Made by a program: the position numbers and the translations under genes. Under the pieces are notes generated by a model. That model saw only the letters and a list, made by a program, of their open reading frames with translations, was not told the origin of the DNA and made no database searches. A DNA stretch of 62,642 nt from assembly GCA_030684835.1 (NCBI GenBank), contig JAUXWZ010000061.1, positions 1 to 62,642 on the forward strand, read 5' to 3'. This document shows positions 53,506 through 62,350 of the stretch, in pieces (position 1 is the stretch's first letter; each line of letters begins with the position of its first letter). Origin of the DNA: Beijerinckiaceae bacterium. GTDB taxonomy: Bacteria > Pseudomonadota > Alphaproteobacteria > Rhizobiales > Beijerinckiaceae.

Positions 53506-54992
53506 TCAATCACCCTCTTTGGATCGGTTTCAATGATGATCCCACCTATGATTTTGCTCCTCACCACCTTGCCGGACTGTTTCAATGACCTCCGGAATGC
53601 GTTCTTTTTCGTGTATTTTGATCGAGCTACTACGAGCAGACCGTCGAGCGAGGGCGCAGTAGACCTGACCTTCGCCGACTCCAGCGACGCGAGGTTAAGA
53701 AGCACGTGCTTGTAAAGGGGGCCAAGCAATTTCACGAACTTGACCAGATCATCGGCCCTAGGCCGATCAATCTCGCCCGATATTGGCCCAAGTGGAAGAA
53801 ACATGAGGTTACTTGAAACGCGCTTCACCACCGTGGTGAGCTGCTGCGTCCCGTCGAAAACCTGACGCAGCCCAGGAAGCTCAATGCTGTCGTCCTCGAG
53901 AACGGTGCCTTCGCAATCGATCAACAGAGTAGGTCCGCTCTCACGGGCCAGGATCGTCGCCAAACCCAGGCAAACGCTACTGGCGCCACCCAAGGCGTCA
54001 GCGGCCACAACCCCAACGACGGAGTGCGGCTTGTGATTTAGATGCTCAAGCACACTTACAGCAATGTGCTGCAGCGCATCTCTCTCTCCCGCCCCGTTTA
54101 TGGGCGCCTTCAGTACAACGCCGGCGCCAGATCGGTCGTCGCCCCCTGCCGGGGAGGGGAACGCAGAGATCTGGTTGCGAGAGAACGGCACGACGCCGAG
54201 AACTGGGGAACCTGACCACTTCGCCAGATCGTTCACGGATGTGAGGCGTTCATCCCTGCGCCTGATCAGTGACACCCAAACGCCGAACAGGCCGCCCAAC
54301 AGAATACCGGCCGCATAAGCAATCGTGTTGTTGGGGGAGATCGGTGAACTGGGCGGGGCCGCACGAGTGACCACAATCCGGTCCTCCAACGGTATCGCCT
54401 CTTCAAGACCGCGCACCTGCTGGGCCAATTGGCTCGCGATATAAACGCGAGCAGTCGCGTTGGCGATCTGCGCCACCTTATCTGGGTCCTTGCCGCGGAA
54501 ACTTATGCGTATCGCGTTGCTCGTGCCGATACGATCGACGTTCAGGCTTTTCTGGAAAGCTTCGATAGCAACATTCATCGGATCCGACATTGGCCTGCGC
54601 AATCGCCACCACGCCTCTTCCGACGGCTTGGCCATGAAGTCAGGGTCCTCGAGCAAATTCAGCCGTTCTATCACTTTAGACACGGTCTGGGCGGAGCCCA
54701 GCACGTGGACTTGAGACTCGACCATCGGCTGATCGATAGTCCGTCCGCTAAAGATCGAATTGGTCCGGAATACTCCGGGCGGCTGCAACTCCAGCACAAT
54801 AACGGACGAAGCCAGATAGGTCGGCGAGATAAAAAAGAGCACCACCCGGGCTAGGATCAATCCAAGCACGGCAAAAGTAGCAATGACGAGCTTTCGTTGC
54901 CACAACGCGCCAACAACAGCGGATATGTCTATATCTGCATCCCGGCGGCGCCGATCCGCCGGCCGAAAGTCGGACTCAAACTGATTCATCAA
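53502..54992 (-). CDS. Wzz/ExoP-like polysaccharide co-polymerase with degenerate kinase domain
   Basis: A 496-residue inner-membrane protein. ISAVVGALWQRKLVIATFAVLGLIL (residues 23-47) is the first helix, the Wzz periplasmic domain covers about residues 55-215, and a second helix is TIAYAAGILLGGLFGVWVSLI (about residues 225-245). The C-terminal domain aligns with tyrosine autokinases, but Walker A is VAADALGGASSV (no GEGKS lysine) and Walker B is HVLLNLAS where IIDTPP is usual. No tyrosine-rich tail is present. It therefore probably lacks kinase activity. Confidence 0.9.
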   Translation of the reverse strand: MMNQFESDFRPADRRRRDADIDISAVVGALWQRKLVIATFAVLGLILARVVLFFISPTYLASSVIVLELQPPGVFRTNSIFSGRTIDQPMVESQVHVLGSAQTVSKVIERLNLLEDPDFMAKPSEEAWWRLRRPMSDPMNVAIEAFQKSLNVDRIGTSNAIRISFRGKDPDKVAQIANATARVYIASQLAQQVRGLEEAIPLEDRIVVTRAAPPSSPISPNNTIAYAAGILLGGLFGVWVSLIRRRDERLTSVNDLAKWSGSPVLGVVPFSRNQISAFPSPAGGDDRSGAGVVLKAPINGAGERDALQHIAVSVLEHLNHKPHSVVGVVAADALGGASSVCLGLATILARESGPTLLIDCEGTVLEDDSIELPGLRQVFDGTQQLTTVVKRVSSNLMFLPLGPISGEIDRPRADDLVKFVKLLGPLYKHVLLNLASLESAKVRSTAPSLDGLLVVARSKYTKKNAFRRSLKQSGKVVRSKIIGGIIIETDPKRVIE

Positions 54993-55033
54993 CTCTGCCT
55001 TCCCGAAACAGCGGCGCGCAGCACCTCAACGCT

Positions 55034-56239
55034 TTAGCTTGCCTGTGAGTTCCCTGAGGGTGCGCAAATGGAATCAAGAACCTTGGCAAGGTCATCCTGA
55101 ATCTGAACCCACTGAAACTTAGCGGCCGCGAGCGCATAGGCGCCGCGGGCAAGCGAGGCGCCATAATCGGGATCATTGCACAGACGAACAATATCGTCAG
55201 CTATGTCTTTAGGATTGGCTGAGATCAAAGCCGTTTCGCCGTCGACCAGTTCAAGCCCCTCGGCGCCCACGGGCGTTGTGGAGATCGGCAACATCGCCGC
55301 CATAGCATCCAGCAGTTTCAGCTTCGTGCCGCCGCCAAGCCGCAACGGCGCAGCCATGACCTGATAGCTTGGCAATACGGCGCGCAGATCGGGGACATAT
55401 CCGATGAAGTTAAGGCCGCGCTTCGTCCGCAGCGTCGCAGGGGCCGTTCCGCCGCCGATGACGTCAACGATGAAATCCGGCATTCGCCGATGAACCAGCG
55501 GGAGAATGTCATGCACTAGGTACTCAAGCGCATCGACGTTGGGCGGATAGTCTAGATTACCCAGAAAAAGCGCCTTCTTCCGACCACGCTCTTCGCCGGG
55601 CGCCCACTCGCCGTCGAGATCGACACCGTTTCGAATTATCCCGACGTTTTTCAGTCCGAAACGGAGCAGGTAATTACAATCATCGTCGCTGCAGACAAAC
55701 ACCTTCCGATACCGGAATGCTTGAACGATCTCCCTGACCGACAAACGCAGCGCTCTTTGAAGCGCATGCAAACGGGCCCCCCCCGTCAACACGTGTCGCG
55801 CCTCCCGCACCGCTTTCCTGTGTTCTACATCATCGAAGTCGACAACGGTTTTTCGGGTATGCCCCTTTGCAAGCGCTGCAAGGTGACCACGCTCGACGAA
55901 GATGAGGTCAAACTCTTCCAGATTAAGGCTGCGCATGGCGTCGAGATAACTGCGCCAAAGGCGCAGCAGTCCGGGAGGGCCAATGTACCCTCCAAGCAGC
56001 ATGCGCGCCAAAGCTGACGGACTCACCACTCCGTTTCCCTCAACGAACAACACCCGCTTAAATGGGGTACTAAATTCGGGGCCCTCAGCGTCCGTCGGCC
56101 CCGGCCCAAGGTAGGTCACCTCAAACCCGCGAGCACACGCTTCAATAAGCTTTGAAACACGAACTTGCTGCCCGGTTTTGACGGGAAACGGATACACAGG
56201 AGAAATAAAAAGCAACTGGCGAATGGCGTCACCCTTCAT
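55034..56239 (-). CDS. Glycosyltransferase family 4
   Basis: A 401-residue GT-B enzyme. QLLFISPVYPFPVKTGQQVRVSKLIEACARG opens the acceptor domain. The C-terminal donor domain has KALFLGNLDYPPNVDALEYLVHDILPLVHRRMPDF (about residues 222-256), LNFIGYVPDLRAVLPSYQVMAAPLRLGGGTKLKLLDAMAAMLPISTT and GAEGLELVDGE, typical of this family including the EX7E acids. The ATG at 56239 was preferred; a longer frame reaches 56305 inside the GH9 gene. One of the sugar-adding steps in the repeat unit. Confidence 0.88.
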   Translation of the reverse strand: MKGDAIRQLLFISPVYPFPVKTGQQVRVSKLIEACARGFEVTYLGPGPTDAEGPEFSTPFKRVLFVEGNGVVSPSALARMLLGGYIGPPGLLRLWRSYLDAMRSLNLEEFDLIFVERGHLAALAKGHTRKTVVDFDDVEHRKAVREARHVLTGGARLHALQRALRLSVREIVQAFRYRKVFVCSDDDCNYLLRFGLKNVGIIRNGVDLDGEWAPGEERGRKKALFLGNLDYPPNVDALEYLVHDILPLVHRRMPDFIVDVIGGGTAPATLRTKRGLNFIGYVPDLRAVLPSYQVMAAPLRLGGGTKLKLLDAMAAMLPISTTPVGAEGLELVDGETALISANPKDIADDIVRLCNDPDYGASLARGAYALAAAKFQWVQIQDDLAKVLDSICAPSGNSQAS

Positions 56240-56262
56240 GAAACAGGAAAAAAGATCGAAGA

Positions 56263-58557
56263 CTACTTCTTTGCGGCGTGCACCATGCCTGCAAGGTACC
56301 CCCACACGAGCGCGGGCTCCCGCAATCCATTATTGATCGTGAACTCTGTGAGTTCCGGCGCCATAAAGAATGTCTGAAAAGATTCGTGGATCGGCATCTG
56401 GTCGAGACGCATCAGCCCTAGTTGCTGATTGACAAGTTTGTGCCACCATTGTCCATCCGAAGCGCGCACATCTCTCGTTCCAAAGATGGTGATGCCGGGC
56501 GGCGGGACGGTTCCAAGAGCAAAAGCGTCCTTGTGAAGGATTTCTCGGGGACTGTTACGATCAAGCCCGGTTGTGTACACGATATTGTCCGGATTGGCCC
56601 CGAGACCGAAGAAGGTGCTGGCCGCAAGAGCATCTAGATAAGACTGCGCGCCTGTCAGGTGATGTGCGGGTAGAAGAACCTCGGCGGCGGCTTCTGGGAT
56701 GTTCGATACATTGCCCCAACCGTAGGGACGCCAGGGATCAAGCACCTGATCGTACGACCCGCGACCCTCGCGTAGATACAATTCCGCGAACCAGATGATG
56801 CCATGCGTAATCATCTCGCGCACATCCTGATCTCCGGCGGCAGACGGCGCGCGAAGATAGATGAACCCGGCTTCGTGATACGCGCGGCCCTGAGCGGGCT
56901 GGCCCGCAACAAAGCCCAAAGTGGCGCGGAATATTTTCGCGTAAACTGGGTCGGAGGTTGTCGCATACAGGCTTGCTGCACCAAGATTTCGCGCTCTTTG
57001 CAAGGGGTCTGCCAGCCTCGGAGCCTTGGCGAGGTATGCTTCAGCCCATGCGTAAGCGCGGATCGCGCTTTCCCTGTAAATGGCCGACAACTCGGCATTG
57101 TACTTTTTGAGCACAGCTGACGCCATTGCGGCGCTCGCAGAATATAAGTAGGACGACCACGGATCTGGCGCATACACATACAAGGTCTGCGGATCTGTCC
57201 AGCTCGCTTCACCGTGTTTCGAATAGCGGGATCCTTCGATACCCCCGCGTATCGCGCCATCTTTCGTTTGCAGGCGACGAAATACGTCCAGTCCCCATAG
57301 CGCTTCAGTAATTGTGTCTGGGATGTTTGGCGCTCCGGCGGGGATGCGCAATCTGGCGGCTTCCACAAACTCCGGCTGGAGGCTACTGAGAGTCAGCAGG
57401 GCGCGAACCGCATCCAAGTGCTGAATACGACGATCCCAGTCGCCGGCGTCATGCCAGCCGCCCCACGCCTCAGGCGCAGGTGTTGACGATGCCTTGGCCG
57501 CAAGAGCCTTGAAGGACGACGTTTTCTGAAGATTGAGGCCTTGGTCAGTGTCCATCAGCGATGCGCCGGACTGGTAGGCAAGAAATCCGTCGTCGGGGTG
57601 AAGTGAGCGCGGTCTCCTCCAATCCGTGTATTGGGCCTCCAGCTCCACACCGCTCCGCTGATGATAAAATCCCCGCATGCCGTGCTTGAATAGTCTTTCC
57701 CAGTGGCCGACGGCCACGCGAAACGGCGTGGACGAACCCACGCCGTCAACGACCAGCCGGTAGCGGCCGGGATCTTTCAAGGCGGAAAAATCCGCCCGGT
57801 ACACCGAGGTTAGATCAAGGTCTGTCTTCAGGGACGACTCCGCCCGCACCATCTTGCCACTTAGAACCGGCTTGTTCGAATTAGTCTCAACAATGGAGAA
57901 GCTTGGAGGCGTCTCCAGATCGAACCTCGACGATCGTGGTCCCGGGGCATTCGTGATCCCCGGAACACCTAGCCATGCCGAAAAGTACCCGTACTTTGGG
58001 GTCGTCCCCGCCTCGAAGCCGACGCGAGGAATGTGTACGGCACTGCTTTCCGATTCGGATGCGAATCTTGCAGAGGCGACTTTTGAAAAGGAGGGGCCAT
58101 ATTCGACCTTGACCATTTGACCCGATTGGAGCTGATCCTGCAACTTTAGATAGACCGTATGTTGCAATACGGATTTGAATTCCTTTGGAGCAGTGACCCC
58201 GCTCCCAGCTATTTTGATCTTGCGTGAAACCTCGACGGGAACGCTCGGGGCCTTCCCATCGACAGTTATTCTATATGACCCCACTTGGTCGACAGCCGCC
58301 GCACGGCCCACAGAAATAAGTGGTGGCTTCACAAAGCTTGACAGCTCAGTCTCTTCGAAGCGGTCGAATTCAAGGACAAGCTCGCGATTGCGGCCAGCCT
58401 GGAACCCGTACGGGGCCCTCTTCCTAAATATGACGCCTTCCGAGACTCGATCGTCAGCTGTGCTGATGTGGGTAGCTGTTCCGGTCTTGTGAATTTGCCC
58501 GGTTTCAAAGACAAGGCCGACGATCAGAGAAGACACAAAATACAGCTCAGGACCCAT
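56263..58557 (-). CDS. Glycoside hydrolase family 9 protein (cellulase-like), membrane or envelope
   Basis: A 764-residue protein with an N-terminal hydrophobic segment, an Ig-like region containing VPRVGFEAGTTPKYGYFSAW and an adjacent beta domain with YRADFSALKDPGRYRLVVDGVG (about residues 180-310), as in GH9 enzymes with an Ig-like partner. The catalytic (alpha/alpha)6 domain begins at about residue 320, with GGWHDAGDWDRRIQHL holding the nucleophile-activating Asp pair and GANPDNIVYTTGLDRNSPREILHKD near residue 660. The C-terminal NEVAI motif with the proton-donor Glu is not recognisable (here TINNGLREPALVW), so activity is uncertain. It may hydrolyse or trim the locus polysaccharide. Confidence 0.88.
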   Translation of the reverse strand: MGPELYFVSSLIVGLVFETGQIHKTGTATHISTADDRVSEGVIFRKRAPYGFQAGRNRELVLEFDRFEETELSSFVKPPLISVGRAAAVDQVGSYRITVDGKAPSVPVEVSRKIKIAGSGVTAPKEFKSVLQHTVYLKLQDQLQSGQMVKVEYGPSFSKVASARFASESESSAVHIPRVGFEAGTTPKYGYFSAWLGVPGITNAPGPRSSRFDLETPPSFSIVETNSNKPVLSGKMVRAESSLKTDLDLTSVYRADFSALKDPGRYRLVVDGVGSSTPFRVAVGHWERLFKHGMRGFYHQRSGVELEAQYTDWRRPRSLHPDDGFLAYQSGASLMDTDQGLNLQKTSSFKALAAKASSTPAPEAWGGWHDAGDWDRRIQHLDAVRALLTLSSLQPEFVEAARLRIPAGAPNIPDTITEALWGLDVFRRLQTKDGAIRGGIEGSRYSKHGEASWTDPQTLYVYAPDPWSSYLYSASAAMASAVLKKYNAELSAIYRESAIRAYAWAEAYLAKAPRLADPLQRARNLGAASLYATTSDPVYAKIFRATLGFVAGQPAQGRAYHEAGFIYLRAPSAAGDQDVREMITHGIIWFAELYLREGRGSYDQVLDPWRPYGWGNVSNIPEAAAEVLLPAHHLTGAQSYLDALAASTFFGLGANPDNIVYTTGLDRNSPREILHKDAFALGTVPPPGITIFGTRDVRASDGQWWHKLVNQQLGLMRLDQMPIHESFQTFFMAPELTEFTINNGLREPALVWGYLAGMVHAAKK

Positions 58558-59861
58558 TACAACCGCTCTCCATCCAAAGGAGCTTGCCCTACAATTTTAA
58601 TATGAACCGTACGAATTGCGACCGCCGCAAATAGGACGAACTGTATCCAGAGCAGACTGTTGCGTGCCAGAAAAGTGGACTCGGAAACGTTCGCGAGGAC
58701 AAAACCTATGAAAAAGGCGAGCGGATAATAGCTGGAAATGATGCCCGGCCTTATCATGCGGGAGGCGCGGACCATGCAAGATAGCATCGCCACCAGGGCC
58801 GTCATGAGCAAAACAAATCCACCATCCAGGAGCAGCTCCAGCGCACCGTTATGCGAATAAAACGGCACGAATTGGAGGTTCCTGGCGACTCGATGCAGCT
58901 CTGGGAGCCCTGACTCCCAAAAAGCGGCATAGCCGTATCCAAGCATGGGTCTTTGCGCGATCACGCTCGTGAGTTCGCTCCACATGGGCATACGGTTCGA
59001 CATCGTACTGCTGCGACCGAGCGCCCCAATCAGCGCACCCGGGCCATATTGGGCTATTAGTACGATCACAAGCAAAACGCAGCACAGACCTGCCGCCAGG
59101 AGAAAGACGTAGAGCCTCGACCAGCCACGACCCAAGCCCACAACAAAGGCGCCCAGGGCCATGGGCAAAACGAGTTGCGACGTCAGTGAATCTGACACTG
59201 CGAGGAACACGAGGTTCAACGCTAGTCCCGCCAATGTTACGATGCGCCAAAAGCCTTCAACCACGGTAGTCGCAAATAGCAACGCGAGACACCCAAAGGC
59301 GGCGGCGGCGCCGAAGCCGTTTTTATGTCCATGAACTCCGCGCCAGGCGCCGTGCCATTCTTCTTCCTGCGTTATTCCGATCTTCGGTATAGCTACGATC
59401 GCAAAAACATCCATGATCGACATGATGAGATGAGCGGCCGCAAGGAGTAGGATTATCGACCGCAGTCGGTAGACTGTTCCAATATAAAGCGCGAGCAGTG
59501 AGGGTCCAAGCACTGCAATCGAGCGCTGCAAGGTCTCTTCCTGGTTCACAGACCAAAGGATCGTGAGAAGTGGAAACAGAAGCAAAAGAACGAATACGGG
59601 GGACTGACGAATAACCTCGAGTACCCGGCGATAATGAAGGACGCACAACATCCCGCCGGCCGCATAAAGCGATAGGTAGGTGATGCGAACGACCGCGGTA
59701 TTCTCTCCACCGCCGACAAACAGTCGCAGGAACGATGTCCCGAACATAACAAGAGCGAAGACGATGAAGGATTTTTCCGCCCAATCCCACGTGAGGGAAA
59801 GCGGCGCGCGGGACGGCGGCGCAAACGCGGCCATATCCCTATTGACGGAAGAGCTGTACAT
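58557..59861 (-). CDS. O-antigen polymerase/ligase family (Wzy, ExoQ-like)
   Basis: A 434-residue membrane protein with about 10-12 helices. The periplasmic loop has NRMPMWSELTSVIAQRPMLGYGYAAFWESG (about residues 290-320) and FVPFYSHNGALELLLDGGFVLLM, the Wzy_C features, including the conserved H-N and G-Y-G motifs of the O-antigen ligase/ExoQ group. It polymerises undecaprenyl-linked repeat units. It overlaps the GH9 gene by one base (TAATG), so the two are co-translated. Confidence 0.9.
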   Translation of the reverse strand: MYSSSVNRDMAAFAPPSRAPLSLTWDWAEKSFIVFALVMFGTSFLRLFVGGGENTAVVRITYLSLYAAGGMLCVLHYRRVLEVIRQSPVFVLLLLFPLLTILWSVNQEETLQRSIAVLGPSLLALYIGTVYRLRSIILLLAAAHLIMSIMDVFAIVAIPKIGITQEEEWHGAWRGVHGHKNGFGAAAAFGCLALLFATTVVEGFWRIVTLAGLALNLVFLAVSDSLTSQLVLPMALGAFVVGLGRGWSRLYVFLLAAGLCCVLLVIVLIAQYGPGALIGALGRSSTMSNRMPMWSELTSVIAQRPMLGYGYAAFWESGLPELHRVARNLQFVPFYSHNGALELLLDGGFVLLMTALVAMLSCMVRASRMIRPGIISSYYPLAFFIGFVLANVSESTFLARNSLLWIQFVLFAAVAIRTVHIKIVGQAPLDGERL

Positions 59862-59916
59862 CTCGTCCTTACGCTTGGTTTAAACGGACCTCGACGAGCA
59901 GCGTCCCGAAATATGC

Positions 59917-61368
59917 TTAATATGCATTATTCTGCGACAAAGACGTAAGCACGGTTTTGCCAATAATTTTTAAATCCAGGGACAACGACCAATTATCAAC
60001 ATACCACAGATCGTGCGAAACCCGGTCAACCATCGCTTCAACTGATTTTGTTTCCCCTCGATGCCCGTTAACTTGCGCCCACCCGGTAAGACCGGGCTTG
60101 ACCCGGCGACGATGCGCGTAGGTGGCGATCGCCTTGTCATAATAATTGTCGTGAGCGACTGCGTGGGGCCGCGGTCCGATGATGGACATATCACCCGCGA
60201 TGACATTCCAAAGCTGGGGTAGCTCGTCGATGCTCGTACGGCGAAGAATGGCGCCAACCTTCGTCACGCGCGCATCACCTTTAGTGGCTTGGACGACGAC
60301 ATCTCCATCTTCCATAACGGACATCGTGCGAAGTTTGTAGATTGTGAAAGGCCGGCCGCCGAAGCCTTTCCGCCGTTGCCTAAACACAACGGGCCCCTTC
60401 GACTCAAGCCTGATCGCCAGCGCGGCAACTGCAAGGAGAGGGAGGAGGAGAAAAAGCGCCGTGGACGCTGTTGAAACATCCAGCATCCGTTTGACCATGA
60501 GTTGCGCGTTGGTGAGAGGCGCCTTTCTGATCTCGAACGTGGAATTAGGCCTGAACATCTCGTGATCTTGCAAGATGTGCGCAAATTCTGGATCGGAAAG
60601 GAGCAATACCTTGACAGGGAGGTGACTGGTCGCGGCCAGTAAAGTTCGAATGGTCTCCTTGTCGTTCCAGCTCACGAGAACATGGATCTCGTCGAAAGCC
60701 CGCCCGATGAAAGCGTCCTGCAATTGCCGCGATAAGTCATGAGCCCAGCCGGCTTCGGTCCGACTCGAAGGAAGGACCAGGCTGCCAACCAGTTCAGAAC
60801 CGCTTCTTCGAAAGTGACGCAAAATGCCTCGCGAAGGGTGCGTCTGGGAGGTGCTGACGAGAAAAACTCGCCGAAGCACCAGCTTGCTACTCTTCAAAGC
60901 TCCGCTCAGGGAACCAGCAACGGTCATACGTCCGGCTGCGATAGCCGCGAGTCCAAGGAAGAACGAGGCGGTGAGTCCCGCGCGAGAGAAATCCTCAGTG
61001 ACTTTGAGAAGGAACGCCAGCCAGCCGATGATAAAAAAGACGCTCAGCCACCCAATAGCGGCTGATCGGAGGCTCAGCTTTCTGTCGATATACGCGACAG
61101 GCGAGTATGAGCCTTGCAACATTTGAGAAGCCGCGAAGACGACGCTTATTAGCCCGCCAAGCGCTACCACATCGTTGGTGACAAGCGGCCCCCCGATATA
61201 AAGTCCGTGGTAAAGCGCATGCGCAACAACCACGACACTCCAGCTTATGGCAACGTCGATGAGCAGAAAGGAACCAGCGAGCGTAGACTCTGAAATTCGT
61301 ACCTTACCAAATGGGCGGTCAGCATCTCTAGACCGCTCCGCCGAGGCGGCAAAATCTTCCAACCACAT
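59917..61368 (-). CDS. Undecaprenyl-phosphate sugar phosphotransferase (WbaP/ExoY-type, polyisoprenyl-phosphate hexose-1-phosphate transferase)
   Basis: A 483-residue initiating enzyme. The N-terminal half has four or five membrane helices and a CoA-binding-like domain (VFLVSTSQTHPSRGILRHFRRSG). The catalytic domain starts LMVKRMLDVSTASTALFLLLPLLAVAALAIRLESKGPVVFRQRRKGFGGRPFTIYKLRTM (about residues 286-345) and has DELPQLWNVIAGDMSIIGPRPHAV (about residues 385-408), the hallmark of this family. It transfers a sugar phosphate to undecaprenyl phosphate, the first committed step of the exopolysaccharide. Gap of 217 bp upstream to the WecG-like gene. Confidence 0.95.
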   Translation of the reverse strand: MWLEDFAASAERSRDADRPFGKVRISESTLAGSFLLIDVAISWSVVVVAHALYHGLYIGGPLVTNDVVALGGLISVVFAASQMLQGSYSPVAYIDRKLSLRSAAIGWLSVFFIIGWLAFLLKVTEDFSRAGLTASFFLGLAAIAAGRMTVAGSLSGALKSSKLVLRRVFLVSTSQTHPSRGILRHFRRSGSELVGSLVLPSSRTEAGWAHDLSRQLQDAFIGRAFDEIHVLVSWNDKETIRTLLAATSHLPVKVLLLSDPEFAHILQDHEMFRPNSTFEIRKAPLTNAQLMVKRMLDVSTASTALFLLLPLLAVAALAIRLESKGPVVFRQRRKGFGGRPFTIYKLRTMSVMEDGDVVVQATKGDARVTKVGAILRRTSIDELPQLWNVIAGDMSIIGPRPHAVAHDNYYDKAIATYAHRRRVKPGLTGWAQVNGHRGETKSVEAMVDRVSHDLWYVDNWSLSLDLKIIGKTVLTSLSQNNAY

Positions 61369-61585
61369 AATCCATGCCCCCGGAAAGCAGGAAGCCCCTG
61401 CAACGCACGCCCGGTCAAGAACGGCTCAGATTGTATAAAGTTTCATCCCTTTTAATAAATATGCAAGTTTTTTTTAGTCAGAAGTTTAGGCTTAAACGAG
61501 CCTTCTTGTTGCGCTTGCGCTCATGCTGGGGTGCGGTTCCAGCTTATGCTGGCCTGCGCTGGCAACAAGTGTTTGTAACACTTAG
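61369..61585. other. AT-richer intergenic region inside the cluster
   Basis: It holds no gene. It includes a CCAGC-TTAT-GCTGG short inverted repeat (61536-61549), a T run and TATACAAT-like sequence (on the minus strand), and the palindrome at 61567-61583. A separate promoter for wbaP is possible. Confidence 0.4.
61567..61583. repeat. 7-3-7 perfect palindrome
   Basis: AAGTGTT-TGT-AACACTT lies 2 nt after the WecG-like stop on the minus strand. It lacks a T run, so it is more like an operator or a transcript-end hairpin than a terminator. Confidence 0.5.
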
Positions 61586-62350
61586 TTATCCTCCCCGCTC
61601 CCGTTTGGCTCTGCTCGTCAATCCTGCAGCGACAGCGAGTCCGAAATGAAAATAGTCGATGCAGTAGCGGCGCCATAATCTCCTTGGCTCTTTATATAAG
61701 CGGTAGGCCCAACGCATGTTCATGCGATCAATTAACTGCGGGTAGTAACGAAGTCCGCCTTGCAGCTGGTCGAAATAACCGCCGCATGTGAAGCCTACAC
61801 CCGTCCAGCCACGCCGCTTCAGCTCCACCAGTAACCGTTCCTGATAATTTAAACCCATCGATGCAATCACCATTGTGGCGCCGCTGGCGATGATGTCGTC
61901 CGTTATTTGATCCGTAGGACGAAAGCCATCGCTGACGCCCGCGATCTGAAGCTGAGGCGTTTCTGCCTTGAGCTTTTCCGCTGCCCCAACAGCAACTCCA
62001 GGGCGCCCACCGACGAAGAAGACCTTGCTTCCCTCCGCCGCCGCGACCTGAAACACCGGGAGCGCCAGCGACGAAGTATCGAAGCTGATCCTTACCCCAC
62101 CGCCGCCCAGCAGAAGACGCGCGGCGTAAATGATTCCGATACCATCGGGCAGGACGAGATCGAATTCTGTTAACAGCGCCGCATATGTTTTGTCGCGCTG
62201 CGCAAGGTAGGCCGCTCCGGGATTCACGAAGGTGACGAGCAGATTGCGTCTGGCTTGCACAGCGGATCTGACGACACTCACGATATCGTCCAGCGATTCC
62301 GCCATATCCACGGGCAAGCCGGCAACCTGTACGCGGCTAAGCCTGCTCAT
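61586..62350 (-). CDS. WecG/TagA/CpsF-family glycosyltransferase (GT26)
   Basis: A 254-residue enzyme. VTFVNPGAAYLAQRDKTYAALLTEFDLVLPDGIGIIYAARLL (about residues 40-80) carries the DGxG acceptor motif. VFFVGGRPGVAVGAAEKLK is the donor domain, and GLNYQERLLVELKRRGWTGVGFTCGGYFDQL and the C-terminal RMNMRWAYRLYKEPRRLWRRYCIDY are typical of the family, which adds the second sugar (for instance ManNAcA or glucuronate) to the undecaprenyl-linked starter. It is the first gene of the cluster, following the EcfG-type promoter. Confidence 0.92.
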   Translation of the reverse strand: MSRLSRVQVAGLPVDMAESLDDIVSVVRSAVQARRNLLVTFVNPGAAYLAQRDKTYAALLTEFDLVLPDGIGIIYAARLLLGGGGVRISFDTSSLALPVFQVAAAEGSKVFFVGGRPGVAVGAAEKLKAETPQLQIAGVSDGFRPTDQITDDIIASGATMVIASMGLNYQERLLVELKRRGWTGVGFTCGGYFDQLQGGLRYYPQLIDRMNMRWAYRLYKEPRRLWRRYCIDYFHFGLAVAAGLTSRAKRERGG

